Positions 8,168 through 15,474 of a stretch of DNA of 64,000 bases are shown here, piece after piece. The notes beneath the pieces were generated by a model, which was not told the DNA's origin, searched no databases, and was given only the letters and a program-made list of their open reading frames with translations. The position numbers and the translations under genes were made by a program. The stretch lies in contig CAVYUG010000005.1 in assembly GCA_963771655.1 (NCBI GenBank), forward strand, positions 88,950-152,949, in the 5' to 3' direction. Position 1 is the first letter of the stretch. The number at the start of each line of letters is the position of its first letter. This DNA is from JAWVFM01 sp963771655 (GTDB taxonomy: Bacteria; Actinomycetota; Thermoleophilia; Solirubrobacterales; 70-9).

Positions 8168-9372
8168 CAGCCCTGAACCTTCGCGACGGCCCGTCCAGCC
8201 GCCTCCCACATCGAAACCGAGCGGTCGCAATAGTCGATGCCGTACTTGTCGAGGATCTTGTAGCCCTCGTCCTCCCAGGCGCCGGGAATGCGGAAGATCA
8301 CGATGGTTTCGGCGGGATCCTTGCCGAGCTCGAGGCACGCCTTGATGACGCCACGGGCAACGATGTCCACGCGCGTGTTGGAGACGATCGACATCATCAC
8401 CGCGATCCTCTCCACGCCCTCCTTTCTCAGAACCTCCCTGGCGAGGCCGGCGGATTTCGAAACCGAGGGGTTGCCGCCGATCTCGGCGTAGTTGGCCGGC
8501 TTGCCGCCCTGGGAGCGGACGGCGTCGGTGAGCGTCAGCGAACCGCCGCCGGCCCCGATGACGAGCCCGAGGTTGCCGTGGAAGCCGTGGTCCTTGCCCT
8601 GGATGACGCCGCGGTGGTCGGCGGCGTCGATGGCCTTGACGTTGCGCTCGAACTCCGATGGCTCGTAGAGCTCCCGCGGCTCGTCGAGGTCGACCCCGAT
8701 CTCCTGAAGCATCGCCTTGTGCCGGCCCACGGCCTCGTCCTCCATCTCCATGTGGGCGTCGAGGGCGACGAAGCTGCCGTCCTGGAGGCGGGCCAGCGGG
8801 TTGATCTCGGCCAGCGTCATGTCGCAGTCGCGCTGGAGACGCGCCAGGCGGGCGAGGACCGCGGTGGCGCGGTTGAGCTCGGAGCCGGTCATGCCGCAGC
8901 GCGCGACCGTCTGCTTGGCCTCGAAGTCGTAGATGGGGCGCAGGTTGGAGAGGTGCCCGCGGCCGACGTGGTCGGGATGCTGCTCGGCGACCTCCTCGAT
9001 GTCGATGCCGCCCATGTCGCTGAACAGCATCATCGGGCGCTTGGCCCGCCCGTCCCAGAGCACCGCCGCGTAGTACTCCTGCGCGACCTCGGCCTTCGGG
9101 TCCACCAGGACGCCCACCGGCATGTGGCCGCCGATCTCGAGCTCGAGGATGGCCGCCGCGTGCTCGGCCGCGTCGTCCGGCGTATCGGCGAACTTCACGC
9201 CCCCCGCCTTCATGCGGCCTCCGGTGAGGACCTGTGACTTGATCACGGTCGGGCCGCCGATCTCCTCGGCCGCCCTGCGAGCCTCGTCGGGCGTGGTGCA
9301 GAACCCGTACTTCGTCACGGGTATGCCCGCCCGTTCGACGATTCTGCGCGATTCGTACTCGTAGAAGCGCAT
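8167..9372 (-). CDS. Succinyl-CoA-ligase-type beta subunit, divergent (SucC/MtkA-like)
   Basis: A 401-residue ATP-grasp protein. I place the start at ATG 9372 (MRFYEYESRRIVERAGIPV), which matches the usual family beginning; the in-frame upstream ATG/GTG choices would add about 42 non-conserved residues. Family features: TVIKSQVLTGGR near residue 45, the MTLAEINPLA segment with the Mg-ligand Glu/Asn, and a C-terminal CoA-ligase domain (NLGLVIGAGGGSLTLTDAV, AEIGGNPSVSKSAGL). The last motif differs from the canonical VGGGAT sequence of SucC, so this is a subfamily whose substrate (succinate, malate or another diacid) I cannot fix. It heads a minus-strand unit and is divergent from pckG with 161 bp between start codons. 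Confidence 0.82.
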   Translation of the reverse strand: MRFYEYESRRIVERAGIPVTKYGFCTTPDEARRAAEEIGGPTVIKSQVLTGGRMKAGGVKFADTPDDAAEHAAAILELEIGGHMPVGVLVDPKAEVAQEYYAAVLWDGRAKRPMMLFSDMGGIDIEEVAEQHPDHVGRGHLSNLRPIYDFEAKQTVARCGMTGSELNRATAVLARLARLQRDCDMTLAEINPLARLQDGSFVALDAHMEMEDEAVGRHKAMLQEIGVDLDEPRELYEPSEFERNVKAIDAADHRGVIQGKDHGFHGNLGLVIGAGGGSLTLTDAVRSQGGKPANYAEIGGNPSVSKSAGLAREVLRKEGVERIAVMMSIVSNTRVDIVARGVIKACLELGKDPAETIVIFRIPGAWEDEGYKILDKYGIDYCDRSVSMWEAAGRAVAKVQG

Positions 9373-9466
9373 TTGGGCGCGGAACCCTAGCGTCCGTAGG
9401 ATGCCCTGGGTCAAGAGCGCGGGAGATCCCTGTAGCGCCCCGCCGCCCGATCCGCCAGAATGTGAC

Positions 9467-9496
9467 GACGCCCGCCCGGGTATCCCAGCGGGCGTC
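9467..9496. promoter_or_regulatory. Inverted repeat in the pckG leader
   Basis: GACGCCCGC (9467-9475) pairs perfectly with GCGGGCGTC (9488-9496), with a possible inner GGG/CCC pairing around a TAT loop. It lies 37 bp upstream of the pckG start in the divergent sucC-pckG interval and has no T-run, so it is more likely an operator or an mRNA leader hairpin than a terminator. Confidence 0.5.
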
Positions 9497-9516
9497 ATTC
9501 GTTTCCAGCGCCCACG

Positions 9517-9523
9517 AAAGGAG
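9517..9523 (+). promoter_or_regulatory. Ribosome-binding site deciding the pckG start
   Basis: AAAGGAG lies 10 bp before GTG 9534. It selects this codon over the in-frame ATG 72 bp upstream, which would add 24 residues unlike any PEP carboxykinase N-terminus. Confidence 0.8.
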
Positions 9524-9533
9524 CATCGAACCA

Positions 9534-11348
9534 GTGAGCGAGACCGCAGAGGCGTCCACCCAGCCCACCACCAACGCGAAGCTCATCGCGTGGGTGGAGG
9601 AGATCGCGGCGCTCACCGAGCCCGACTCGATCCACTGGTGCGACGGCTCCGCCGAGGAGTACGACCGCCTGTGCCAGGAGATGGTCGAAGCCGGCACGTT
9701 CGAGAGGCTCTCCGACGCCAAGCGGCCGAACTCCTACCTGGCCCGCTCCGACCCCGGCGACGTCGCCCGCGTCGAGGACCGCACCTTCATCTGCTCCGAG
9801 CGCGAGGAGGACGCCGGGCCCACCAACAACTGGCGCGATCCCGCCGAGATGCGCAGCGTCCTCACCGACCTCTTCGAGGGCTCGATGAAGGGACGCACGA
9901 TGTACGTGGTCCCCTTCTCGATGGGGCCGCTGGGCTCGCACATCGCGCACATCGGAGTCCAGCTCACCGACTCGGCCTACGTCGCCGTGTCGATGAGGAT
10001 CATGACCCGAATGGGGAAGGGGGCCCTCGACGTGCTGGGCTCCGACGGCGACTTCGTCCCGTGCCTGCACTCCGTCGGCGCGCCGCTCGCCGAGGGCGAG
10101 GCGGACGTGCCGTGGCCCTGCGATGCCGCGAACAAGTACATCGTCCACTTCCCCGAGACGCGGGAGATCTGGTCCTACGGCTCCGGCTACGGCGGCAACG
10201 CCCTTCTCGGCAAGAAGTGCTTCGCCCTGCGGATCGCCTCGGCGATGGCTCGCGACGAGGGCTGGATGGCCGAGCACATGCTGATCCTCAAGCTCATCTC
10301 GCCCGAGGGGAAGGTGAAGTACGTCACCGGAGCCTTCCCCTCTGCGTGCGGCAAGACCAACCTGTCGATGCTGATCCCCACGCTCGAGGGCTGGACCGTC
10401 GAGACCGTCGGCGACGACATCGCGTGGATGAAGTTCGGCGAGGACGGCCGTCTCTACGCGGTCAATCCCGAGGCGGGGTTCTTCGGCGTCGCGCCCAACA
10501 CCTCTCACAAGACGAACCCGAACGCGATGGATACGGTCGAGCGCAACTCGATCTTCACCAACTGCGCCCTCACCGACGACGGCGACATCTGGTGGGAGGG
10601 GATGACGGGCGAGCCGCCCGCCCACGCCATCGACTGGAAGGGCAACGAGTGGACCCCCGAGTCCGCAGACCCGGCTGCGCACCCGAACGCGCGCTTCACG
10701 ACCCCGGCGGCGCAGTGTCCGTCGATCGCCCCGGAATGGGAGGACCCGAACGGGGTGCCGATCGACGCGTTCCTCTTCGGCGGCCGCCGTGCGACCGTGG
10801 TGCCGCTCGTGTCGGAGTCGTTCGACTGGGAGCACGGCGTCTTCCTCGGGGCGACGATGTCGTCCGAGACCACGGCAGCGGCTGCCGGCGCCGTCGGCAC
10901 GCTGCGCTTCGACCCGATGGCCATGCTCCCCTTCTGCGGCTACAACATGGCCGACTACTTCGCGCACTGGCTGGAGGTCGCGAGCAAGCACCCCAACGAG
11001 ATGCCGCGGATCTTCGTCGTCAACTGGTTCCGCAAGGACGACGACGGCAACTTCATCTGGCCCGGTTTCGGTGAGAACAGCCGCGTCCTCGCCTGGATCT
11101 TCCGTCGCTGCGACGGTGAGGCCGAGGCGACCGAGACGCCGATCGGGCTCGTGCCGACGCCCGAGTCCCTCGAGACGGACGGCCTCCACATGGCGCCCGA
11201 GAGGCTCAATGACCTGCTCACGGTCGACGCCGAGGTGCTGTCGGAGCAGCTCCCACAGCTCGAGGCGCACCTGGCGCAGTTCGGGGACAGCCTTCCGCGC
11301 GAGCTTCGAGCGCAGTTCGAGGCGCTCAAGGAGCGGCTCGGCGGCTAG
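9534..11348 (+). CDS. pckG: Phosphoenolpyruvate carboxykinase (GTP)
   Basis: A 604-residue enzyme of normal length for the GTP-dependent class. It converts oxaloacetate + GTP to PEP + CO2 + GDP in the cytoplasm. Visible motifs are the kinase-1 P-loop AFPSACGKTN at about residues 266-275, containing the reactive-loop Cys typical of this class, the upstream GNALLGKKCFALR, the metal-site region VGDDIAWMKF, and C-terminal WFRKDDDGNFIWPGFGENSRVL, which binds guanine nucleotide. Start GTG 9534 is fixed by its Shine-Dalgarno sequence. It is divergent from the sucC-like gene, with an inverted repeat between them. In this window it would drain C4 acids formed by the ethylmalonyl-CoA pathway candidates into gluconeogenesis. 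Confidence 0.97.
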   Translation: MSETAEASTQPTTNAKLIAWVEEIAALTEPDSIHWCDGSAEEYDRLCQEMVEAGTFERLSDAKRPNSYLARSDPGDVARVEDRTFICSEREEDAGPTNNWRDPAEMRSVLTDLFEGSMKGRTMYVVPFSMGPLGSHIAHIGVQLTDSAYVAVSMRIMTRMGKGALDVLGSDGDFVPCLHSVGAPLAEGEADVPWPCDAANKYIVHFPETREIWSYGSGYGGNALLGKKCFALRIASAMARDEGWMAEHMLILKLISPEGKVKYVTGAFPSACGKTNLSMLIPTLEGWTVETVGDDIAWMKFGEDGRLYAVNPEAGFFGVAPNTSHKTNPNAMDTVERNSIFTNCALTDDGDIWWEGMTGEPPAHAIDWKGNEWTPESADPAAHPNARFTTPAAQCPSIAPEWEDPNGVPIDAFLFGGRRATVVPLVSESFDWEHGVFLGATMSSETTAAAAGAVGTLRFDPMAMLPFCGYNMADYFAHWLEVASKHPNEMPRIFVVNWFRKDDDGNFIWPGFGENSRVLAWIFRRCDGEAEATETPIGLVPTPESLETDGLHMAPERLNDLLTVDAEVLSEQLPQLEAHLAQFGDSLPRELRAQFEALKERLGG

Positions 11349-11351
11349 GGC

Positions 11352-11386
11352 CATAGCAGAAAAGCGATAATCGCTTTTAAGCTATG
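11352..11386. promoter_or_regulatory. 35-bp two-tier palindrome, operator candidate for the XRE/nucleotidyltransferase pair
   Basis: Inner arms AAAAGCGAT (11360-11368) and ATCGCTTTT (11370-11378) surround one central base. Two unpaired bases on each side are followed by outer arms CATAGC (11352-11357) and GCTATG (11381-11386). All 15 paired positions match. It sits between the pckG stop (11348) and the XRE gene start (11395), ending 8 bp before the GTG, as expected of an autoregulatory operator. The AT-rich inner stem with its T-run could also help to terminate pckG transcription. Confidence 0.75.
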
Positions 11387-11394
11387 ATTCGGGC

Positions 11395-11730
11395 GTGGAT
11401 TCTACGCCCGGACAGCTTCTGCGGGAAGCGCGGCGGCGCCACGGCGTGAGCCAGGCCCGGCTGGCGATCCGCGCAGGGACCACCCAGTCGGCGATCTCGA
11501 GGATCGAGAGCGATCGCGTCTCGCCAAGCGTCGAGACGCTGCGCTCGTTGCTGCACCTGCTCGGCGAGGAGCTTCAGCTCGGGAGCACGGAGTCCAACTC
11601 CGGGGTTGACAGGAGCATGATCCGCGAGCGGTTCAAGTTGACGCCCGGAGAACGGCTCGAGTACGGCCGGGGCTTCGCGGATTACGTGATCAGCAACAGC
11701 CGGAACGTGCGAGACAAGACAGCGGCATGA
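11395..11730 (+). CDS. XRE-family helix-turn-helix regulator (putative antitoxin)
   Basis: A 111-residue DNA-binding protein. Residues 7-60 form an XRE helix-turn-helix (LLREARRRHGVSQARLA, then TTQSAISRIESDRVSPS), and a short C-terminal half follows, including LTPGERLEYGRGFADYV. Start GTG 11395. Its last four bases overlap the ATG of the nucleotidyltransferase-like gene (ATGA), and a 35-bp palindrome lies immediately upstream, both typical of autoregulated toxin-antitoxin pairs with the regulator first. It probably represses its own operon by binding that palindrome. Whether it neutralises a toxin is inference. Confidence 0.82.
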   Translation: MDSTPGQLLREARRRHGVSQARLAIRAGTTQSAISRIESDRVSPSVETLRSLLHLLGEELQLGSTESNSGVDRSMIRERFKLTPGERLEYGRGFADYVISNSRNVRDKTAA

Positions 11731-12254
11731 GCGAGCCGGAGCTCCCTCCGAAGGCGGCCGAGGTACCCAAGCTCCTCGCGCCGCTCGTTCGACATGGCGT
11801 GGACTTCGTCCTCGTCGGCGGCCAGGCGGGCCTCGCGCTCGGAGCGAATTACCCCAGCTTTGACGTCGATGTCGCCTACGCACGGGGCCATGCCAACGCC
11901 GTGCGTCTGGTGGCCGCGCTCGATGAGATCGGGGTGCGACTACGTGGCGCTCCTCCCGATCTGCCCTTTCAGCTCGAGCCCGAGACGATTGAGAACGGAG
12001 CCAACTTCACGTTCATCACTCCCTACGGTGACCTCGACGTGTTGGCCGATGTCGGGGGGATCCGCTCGTACGAGGAGCTCAGCTCTCATGCGCAGGAGAA
12101 GGAGATCAGCGGGCTCACGATTCGCGTCGCGTCGATCGACCACCTGATCGCCATGAAGCGGGCTGCCAACCGCACCAAGGACAAGCTGATGCTCGAGGAG
12201 TACATCGTCATCGCCGACGAGCAGCAGCGACTGGGCCAGGCGCCGGACGCCTAG
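11727..12254 (+). CDS. Nucleotidyltransferase-fold protein (AbiEii/MenT-like, putative toxin)
   Basis: A 175-residue protein with the minimal nucleotidyltransferase signature: LVGGQAGLALG at about residues 29-39 followed by FDVDVAY (45-51), giving the GG...DxD metal-binding pattern. A later acidic segment, GDLDVLADVGG, supplies the likely third carboxylate. The tail SIDHLIAMKRAANRTKDK is the conserved C-terminal motif of nucleotidyltransferase-like TA proteins. Such enzymes transfer NMPs to tRNA or proteins. Coupled to the XRE gene by a 4-bp overlap, it is best read as the toxin of a chromosomal TA pair. A house-keeping nucleotidyltransferase of unknown role is the alternative. Confidence 0.75.
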   Translation: MSEPELPPKAAEVPKLLAPLVRHGVDFVLVGGQAGLALGANYPSFDVDVAYARGHANAVRLVAALDEIGVRLRGAPPDLPFQLEPETIENGANFTFITPYGDLDVLADVGGIRSYEELSSHAQEKEISGLTIRVASIDHLIAMKRAANRTKDKLMLEEYIVIADEQQRLGQAPDA

Positions 12255-12646
12255 CGGCGCCGCGAGGCGCGCAGCGCCCGCGCGGCGTTCAGCCAGGTGA
12301 GGTAGCCGAAGACGTTGAAGATCGCGCCGGCGACGAGCTCGCCGCGCAGGCCGCCGCGATTGCGGGCCTCGGCCAGGAGGGCGGCCGAGTCGGCCGCCTC
12401 CGAGGCGAGGTTGGCGACGATCGAGCGCCGCTGCGCCATCGGGTCGCCGTTACCGGCCGCCGCCGTCGCGAGGCCGAGGACGATGTCGCGGGCGGCGAAC
12501 AGCCGCAGCGCGTACGAGCCGGAGGGGTTTATCCGGCTTCGCGGCACGCCGAGGAGCTTGCTCGTGTCCTCGGGCTCGACGAGAGCCGAGATCCCGAACG
12601 CGAGGCGCACCGCCGCTCCACGGGCGAGCTGGGCGCCGGCGTTCAT
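12251..12646 (-). CDS. Small membrane protein, unknown function
   Basis: A 131-residue protein with about three to four moderately hydrophobic segments (ARGAAVRLAFGISALVE, DIVLGLATAAAG, LVAGAIFNVFGYLTWLN) and a basic C-terminus ending RASRRR. It resembles DUF4267-like small membrane proteins, but I am not certain. It follows the malyl-CoA-lyase-like gene by 4 bp and is probably co-transcribed with it. Its stop overlaps the convergent nucleotidyltransferase gene's stop. Confidence 0.6.
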   Translation of the reverse strand: MNAGAQLARGAAVRLAFGISALVEPEDTSKLLGVPRSRINPSGSYALRLFAARDIVLGLATAAAGNGDPMAQRRSIVANLASEAADSAALLAEARNRGGLRGELVAGAIFNVFGYLTWLNAARALRASRRR

Positions 12647-12650
12647 CGAC

Positions 12651-13751
12651 CTACGACGCCGCCGCGCCCTCGGCGGCAGGCTCGGGGGCGGCGCCGTTGC
12701 CGTCGAAGCCGTAGGCCTCGGCGAGCTCAGGATCCTTGCGGGCGAGCATCTCGGCGAGCGAGACCATCACCTTGCACTGCTTCCAGGTCGCGTCGTCCTG
12801 CATCTTGCCGTCGATCATGTGGACGCCGCGGCCGTCGGGGATCGCCTCGATCACCTTCTTGGCGAACCTCACCTCGTCGGGCGCCGGCGAGAAGACCTTC
12901 TTGGCGATCTCGATCTGCGCGGGGTGGAGCGACCACGCGCCCACGCAGCCGAGGAGGAAGGCGGCGCGGAACTGGGTCTCGCAGCCGGCGGTGTCCTTGA
13001 TGTCGCCGTAGGGGCCGTAGAAGGGGAGAATCCCGGCCGACGTGCAGGCGTCGACCATGCGCGCGATCGAGTAGTGCCAGGGGTCCTGCTGCGCCGTCGC
13101 GCGCGGCGCCTCGGCATCGTCGGGGTCGGGGTCCTCGATGACCCGGTAGCCCGGGTGCCCGCCGCCGACGCGCGTGGTCTTCATGCGGCGCGAGGCGGCG
13201 AGGTCCGCCGGGCCGAAGCTCATTCCCTGCATTCGAGGGCTCGCCGTGGCGATCTCCTCGAGATTGACCACCCCGAGCGAGGTCTCGAGGATCGCGTGGA
13301 CCAGGATCGGCCGGGGGACCTCGGCCTTCGCCTCGAGCTGGGCGAGCAGGCGGTCGACGTAGTGGATGTCCCATGGCCCCTCGACCTTGGGGATCATCAC
13401 GACGTCGACCTTGTTCCCGATCGCGGTGACGATCTCGGTGAGATCGTCGAGCACCCACGGGCTCTCCAGCGAGTTGACGCGCGTCCAAAGCGCCGTCTCA
13501 CCGAAGTCGCCGTCGCGGACGGCGCCGATGAAGCCCTCGCGCGCCGCCTCCTTGCGGTCAACGGGGATCGCGTCCTCGAGGTTGCCGAGCAGGATGTCGG
13601 TCTGCTGCGCGATCTGCGGTGCCTTCGCCGCCATCTTCTCATTCGAGAAGTCGAGGAAGTGGATCATCCGCGAGGGGCCGAATGGGATCTCGGCCGCGGG
13701 GTCCGGGGCGCCGATCGCCAGGGGCTTCGTGAAATCGCGTGGGTTCCGCAC
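12651..13751 (-). CDS. mcl: Malyl-CoA/beta-methylmalyl-CoA lyase-like (CitE/HpcH superfamily)
   Basis: A 366-residue TIM-barrel lyase of the HpcH/HpaI-CitE superfamily. Metal and substrate motifs: LLGNLEDAIP near residues 54-63, VVMIPKVEG near 117-125, HAILETSLGV with the Mg-binding Glu, and SFGPADLAASRRMKTT. The block DPWHYSIARMVDAC then GILPFYGPYGD, and SLHPAQIEIAKKVF, closely resemble the L-malyl-CoA/beta-methylmalyl-CoA lyase of the ethylmalonyl-CoA pathway. That enzyme cleaves methylmalyl-CoA to glyoxylate and propionyl-CoA. A leucine-catabolic beta-hydroxyacyl-CoA lyase is the main alternative. Start GTG 13751. Ecm, Ccr, acyl-CoA dehydrogenase and MaoC genes elsewhere in the window support the pathway reading. 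The Ala/Glu-rich C-terminal ~20 residues look like a flexible tail. Confidence 0.82.
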   Translation of the reverse strand: MRNPRDFTKPLAIGAPDPAAEIPFGPSRMIHFLDFSNEKMAAKAPQIAQQTDILLGNLEDAIPVDRKEAAREGFIGAVRDGDFGETALWTRVNSLESPWVLDDLTEIVTAIGNKVDVVMIPKVEGPWDIHYVDRLLAQLEAKAEVPRPILVHAILETSLGVVNLEEIATASPRMQGMSFGPADLAASRRMKTTRVGGGHPGYRVIEDPDPDDAEAPRATAQQDPWHYSIARMVDACTSAGILPFYGPYGDIKDTAGCETQFRAAFLLGCVGAWSLHPAQIEIAKKVFSPAPDEVRFAKKVIEAIPDGRGVHMIDGKMQDDATWKQCKVMVSLAEMLARKDPELAEAYGFDGNGAAPEPAAEGAAAS

Positions 13752-13768
13752 CGTGACCGAAGGCTAAC

Positions 13769-14233
13769 TTGTTGGGCGTGTTGACGGACGTCGAGGTCAG
13801 GCCGGCGCGCGTGGACGAGATCGAAGCGGTGATCCGGCTCTACGACTGGCTTTTCGCGCCCCCGGGCTCGGTGCCCGGGAGCTGGGACGAGCGCCATGCC
13901 GCGGTCGCGCTTCGCGAAGCGATCGACTCGCGCGACTCCCAGGTGCTCGTCGCAGAGCAGGCGGGCGCGCTGGTCGGCTTCATCACCGCCTACTTCGACA
14001 TGCACTCGGTGCGCTTCGGCCACCGGGTTTGGGTCGAGGACCTCGCGGTCGCCCCAGAGAGCCGCTCGGCGGGCGTCGGCAAGGCTCTGCTCGACGCCGC
14101 GAAGGGCTGGGCCCGCGCGCGCGGCGCGACGCACCTCGAGCTCGACAGCGGCGAGGCGCGCCACGACGCCCATCGCTTCTACGAGCGCGAAAGCCCGAGC
14201 TGGCGCTCCGTCTGCTTCGCCTGGGAGGTGTGA
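13769..14233 (+). CDS. GNAT-family N-acetyltransferase
   Basis: A 154-residue GNAT protein. The acetyl-CoA-binding motif A is VEDLAVAPESRSAGVGKALL (about residues 90-109), preceded by a strand (LVGFITAYFD) and followed by the ATHLELDSGEARHDAHRFYER segment typical of the fold's C-terminus. It transfers an acetyl group to an unknown amine. The start is uncertain: TTG 13769, GTG 13778 and TTG 13781 are all in frame. It is divergent from the malyl-CoA lyase gene with 17 bp between starts, and its 3' end overlaps the convergent monooxygenase gene by 55 bp. Confidence 0.78.
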   Translation: MLGVLTDVEVRPARVDEIEAVIRLYDWLFAPPGSVPGSWDERHAAVALREAIDSRDSQVLVAEQAGALVGFITAYFDMHSVRFGHRVWVEDLAVAPESRSAGVGKALLDAAKGWARARGATHLELDSGEARHDAHRFYERESPSWRSVCFAWEV

Positions 14234-15360
14234 CGGGGCTTCGCGCGCACGGTGGCTCCGATGTGGTTCGCGACGTACTTCGCGTCGCGTCCCGCGCCGC
14301 CGACGAGCATCGACGCGAACGCGTACTGCAACGGGAGCCCGAGGAAGTACAGGCCCGGGGACGATGTCACTACGCCGTGCTCCTGCTCGGGCCAGCCGTC
14401 CTCGCCGGCGACGGGGATCTTGATCCATGAGAGGTCCTTGTTGAACCCGGTGCACCAGATCACGTTGGCGACCTCGCGCACTTGGCCGTCGGCCAGCACC
14501 GGCTTCCCGTCCCTCACCCCGGTCACCTTCTCCTCGATGCGCTCGACCCCGGCGTCATCGAGGTCGGCCCGCTTCACTCGCAGCAGGGGCCCTCCCTCGC
14601 CGCGCACGTGCTCGCGCATCTTGCGGCCGAGCGGCGTCCGCATGGTCAGCACGTGGTTGGCGATGAACCAGAGGCCGCGGACGATGACGCGGAAGGCCCG
14701 GCCCTCGAGCCGGAAGGGCACCTCGCCCCGCACCGGCCCCGCGAGGGTCGTCTGATGCTCGCGTGAGACCTCGAGGGCGATGTCGGAGCCGGAGTGGGCA
14801 GCGCCGACCACGAGGACCGGGCCTTCCTGGAGCTGCGAGGGGTTGCGGTAGTCGTTGGAATGCAGCTGCCTGATCGACGGATCGAGCTCGGCGGCCAGCG
14901 GAGGGACGATCGGGGTGGTGAAGCCGCCGGACGCGACGACGACGTTTTGCGCCTCGAGCCGGCGCCCGTCGCACTCGATCAGGTAGCGGTCGCCGTCCTT
15001 CGAGAGGCTCTGGACCGAGATGCCGGTCAGAACCGGGAGCTCGAACCGCCGCGCGTACTCCTCGAGGTAGTCGCCGACCTCGTCCTTGGTGGGGAAATGC
15101 CACTTCTCGGCGGGAAACGCCAACCCGGGGAGGCCGTCGTAACGGGCCGGGCTGTAGAGGCGGAGCGAGTCGAAGCGCCGGCGCCAGACGTCGCCGACCC
15201 GCTGGCTCCCCTCGAGGATGACGAAGGGGCGGTCTTGCTTGGCAAGGTGATGGCCCAGCGCGAGGCCCGTCTGGCCGGCGCCGATGATCACCGTCTCGAT
15301 TCGCTCGGTGGCGCCGTTCGAGTTGTTGGCGGGCTGGATCGTCTGGGTCTGGCTGCTCAT
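14179..15360 (-). CDS. Flavin-dependent NAD(P)H monooxygenase-like oxidoreductase
   Basis: A 393-residue two-dinucleotide-binding flavoprotein. The FAD motif GAGQTGLALG is at residues 27-36; a second Rossmann motif, LVVGAAHSGSDIALE, near residue 190 binds NADPH; VIWCTGFNKDLSWI and GLYFLGLPLQYAFASML close the FAD site. The overall pattern matches CzcO/YUCCA-like flavin-containing monooxygenases. Substrate unknown. ATG 15360 is preceded by a near-perfect AAGGAGGA site, predicting strong translation. The upstream neighbour on the same strand is the LuxR regulator, about 115 bp away, which may control it. Confidence 0.85.
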   Translation of the reverse strand: MSSQTQTIQPANNSNGATERIETVIIGAGQTGLALGHHLAKQDRPFVILEGSQRVGDVWRRRFDSLRLYSPARYDGLPGLAFPAEKWHFPTKDEVGDYLEEYARRFELPVLTGISVQSLSKDGDRYLIECDGRRLEAQNVVVASGGFTTPIVPPLAAELDPSIRQLHSNDYRNPSQLQEGPVLVVGAAHSGSDIALEVSREHQTTLAGPVRGEVPFRLEGRAFRVIVRGLWFIANHVLTMRTPLGRKMREHVRGEGGPLLRVKRADLDDAGVERIEEKVTGVRDGKPVLADGQVREVANVIWCTGFNKDLSWIKIPVAGEDGWPEQEHGVVTSSPGLYFLGLPLQYAFASMLVGGAGRDAKYVANHIGATVRAKPRHTSQAKQTERQLGLSRS

Positions 15361-15474
15361 GATTCCTCCTTGGTCGCGTTCAGGCGACCCTAGGAGCGCG
15401 CCGAGCGCCTCGCATCGGCTGAAGCACCCAACTCTGCGCGACCTGCGGGGTGGGTAATTCCACCCACGCAGGCG

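Noticed and set aside
9495..11354. 619-codon minus-strand open frame opposite pckG
   Set aside because: Shadow of a conserved gene; the translation is Arg/Val/Gly/Asp-rich with no recognisable fold.
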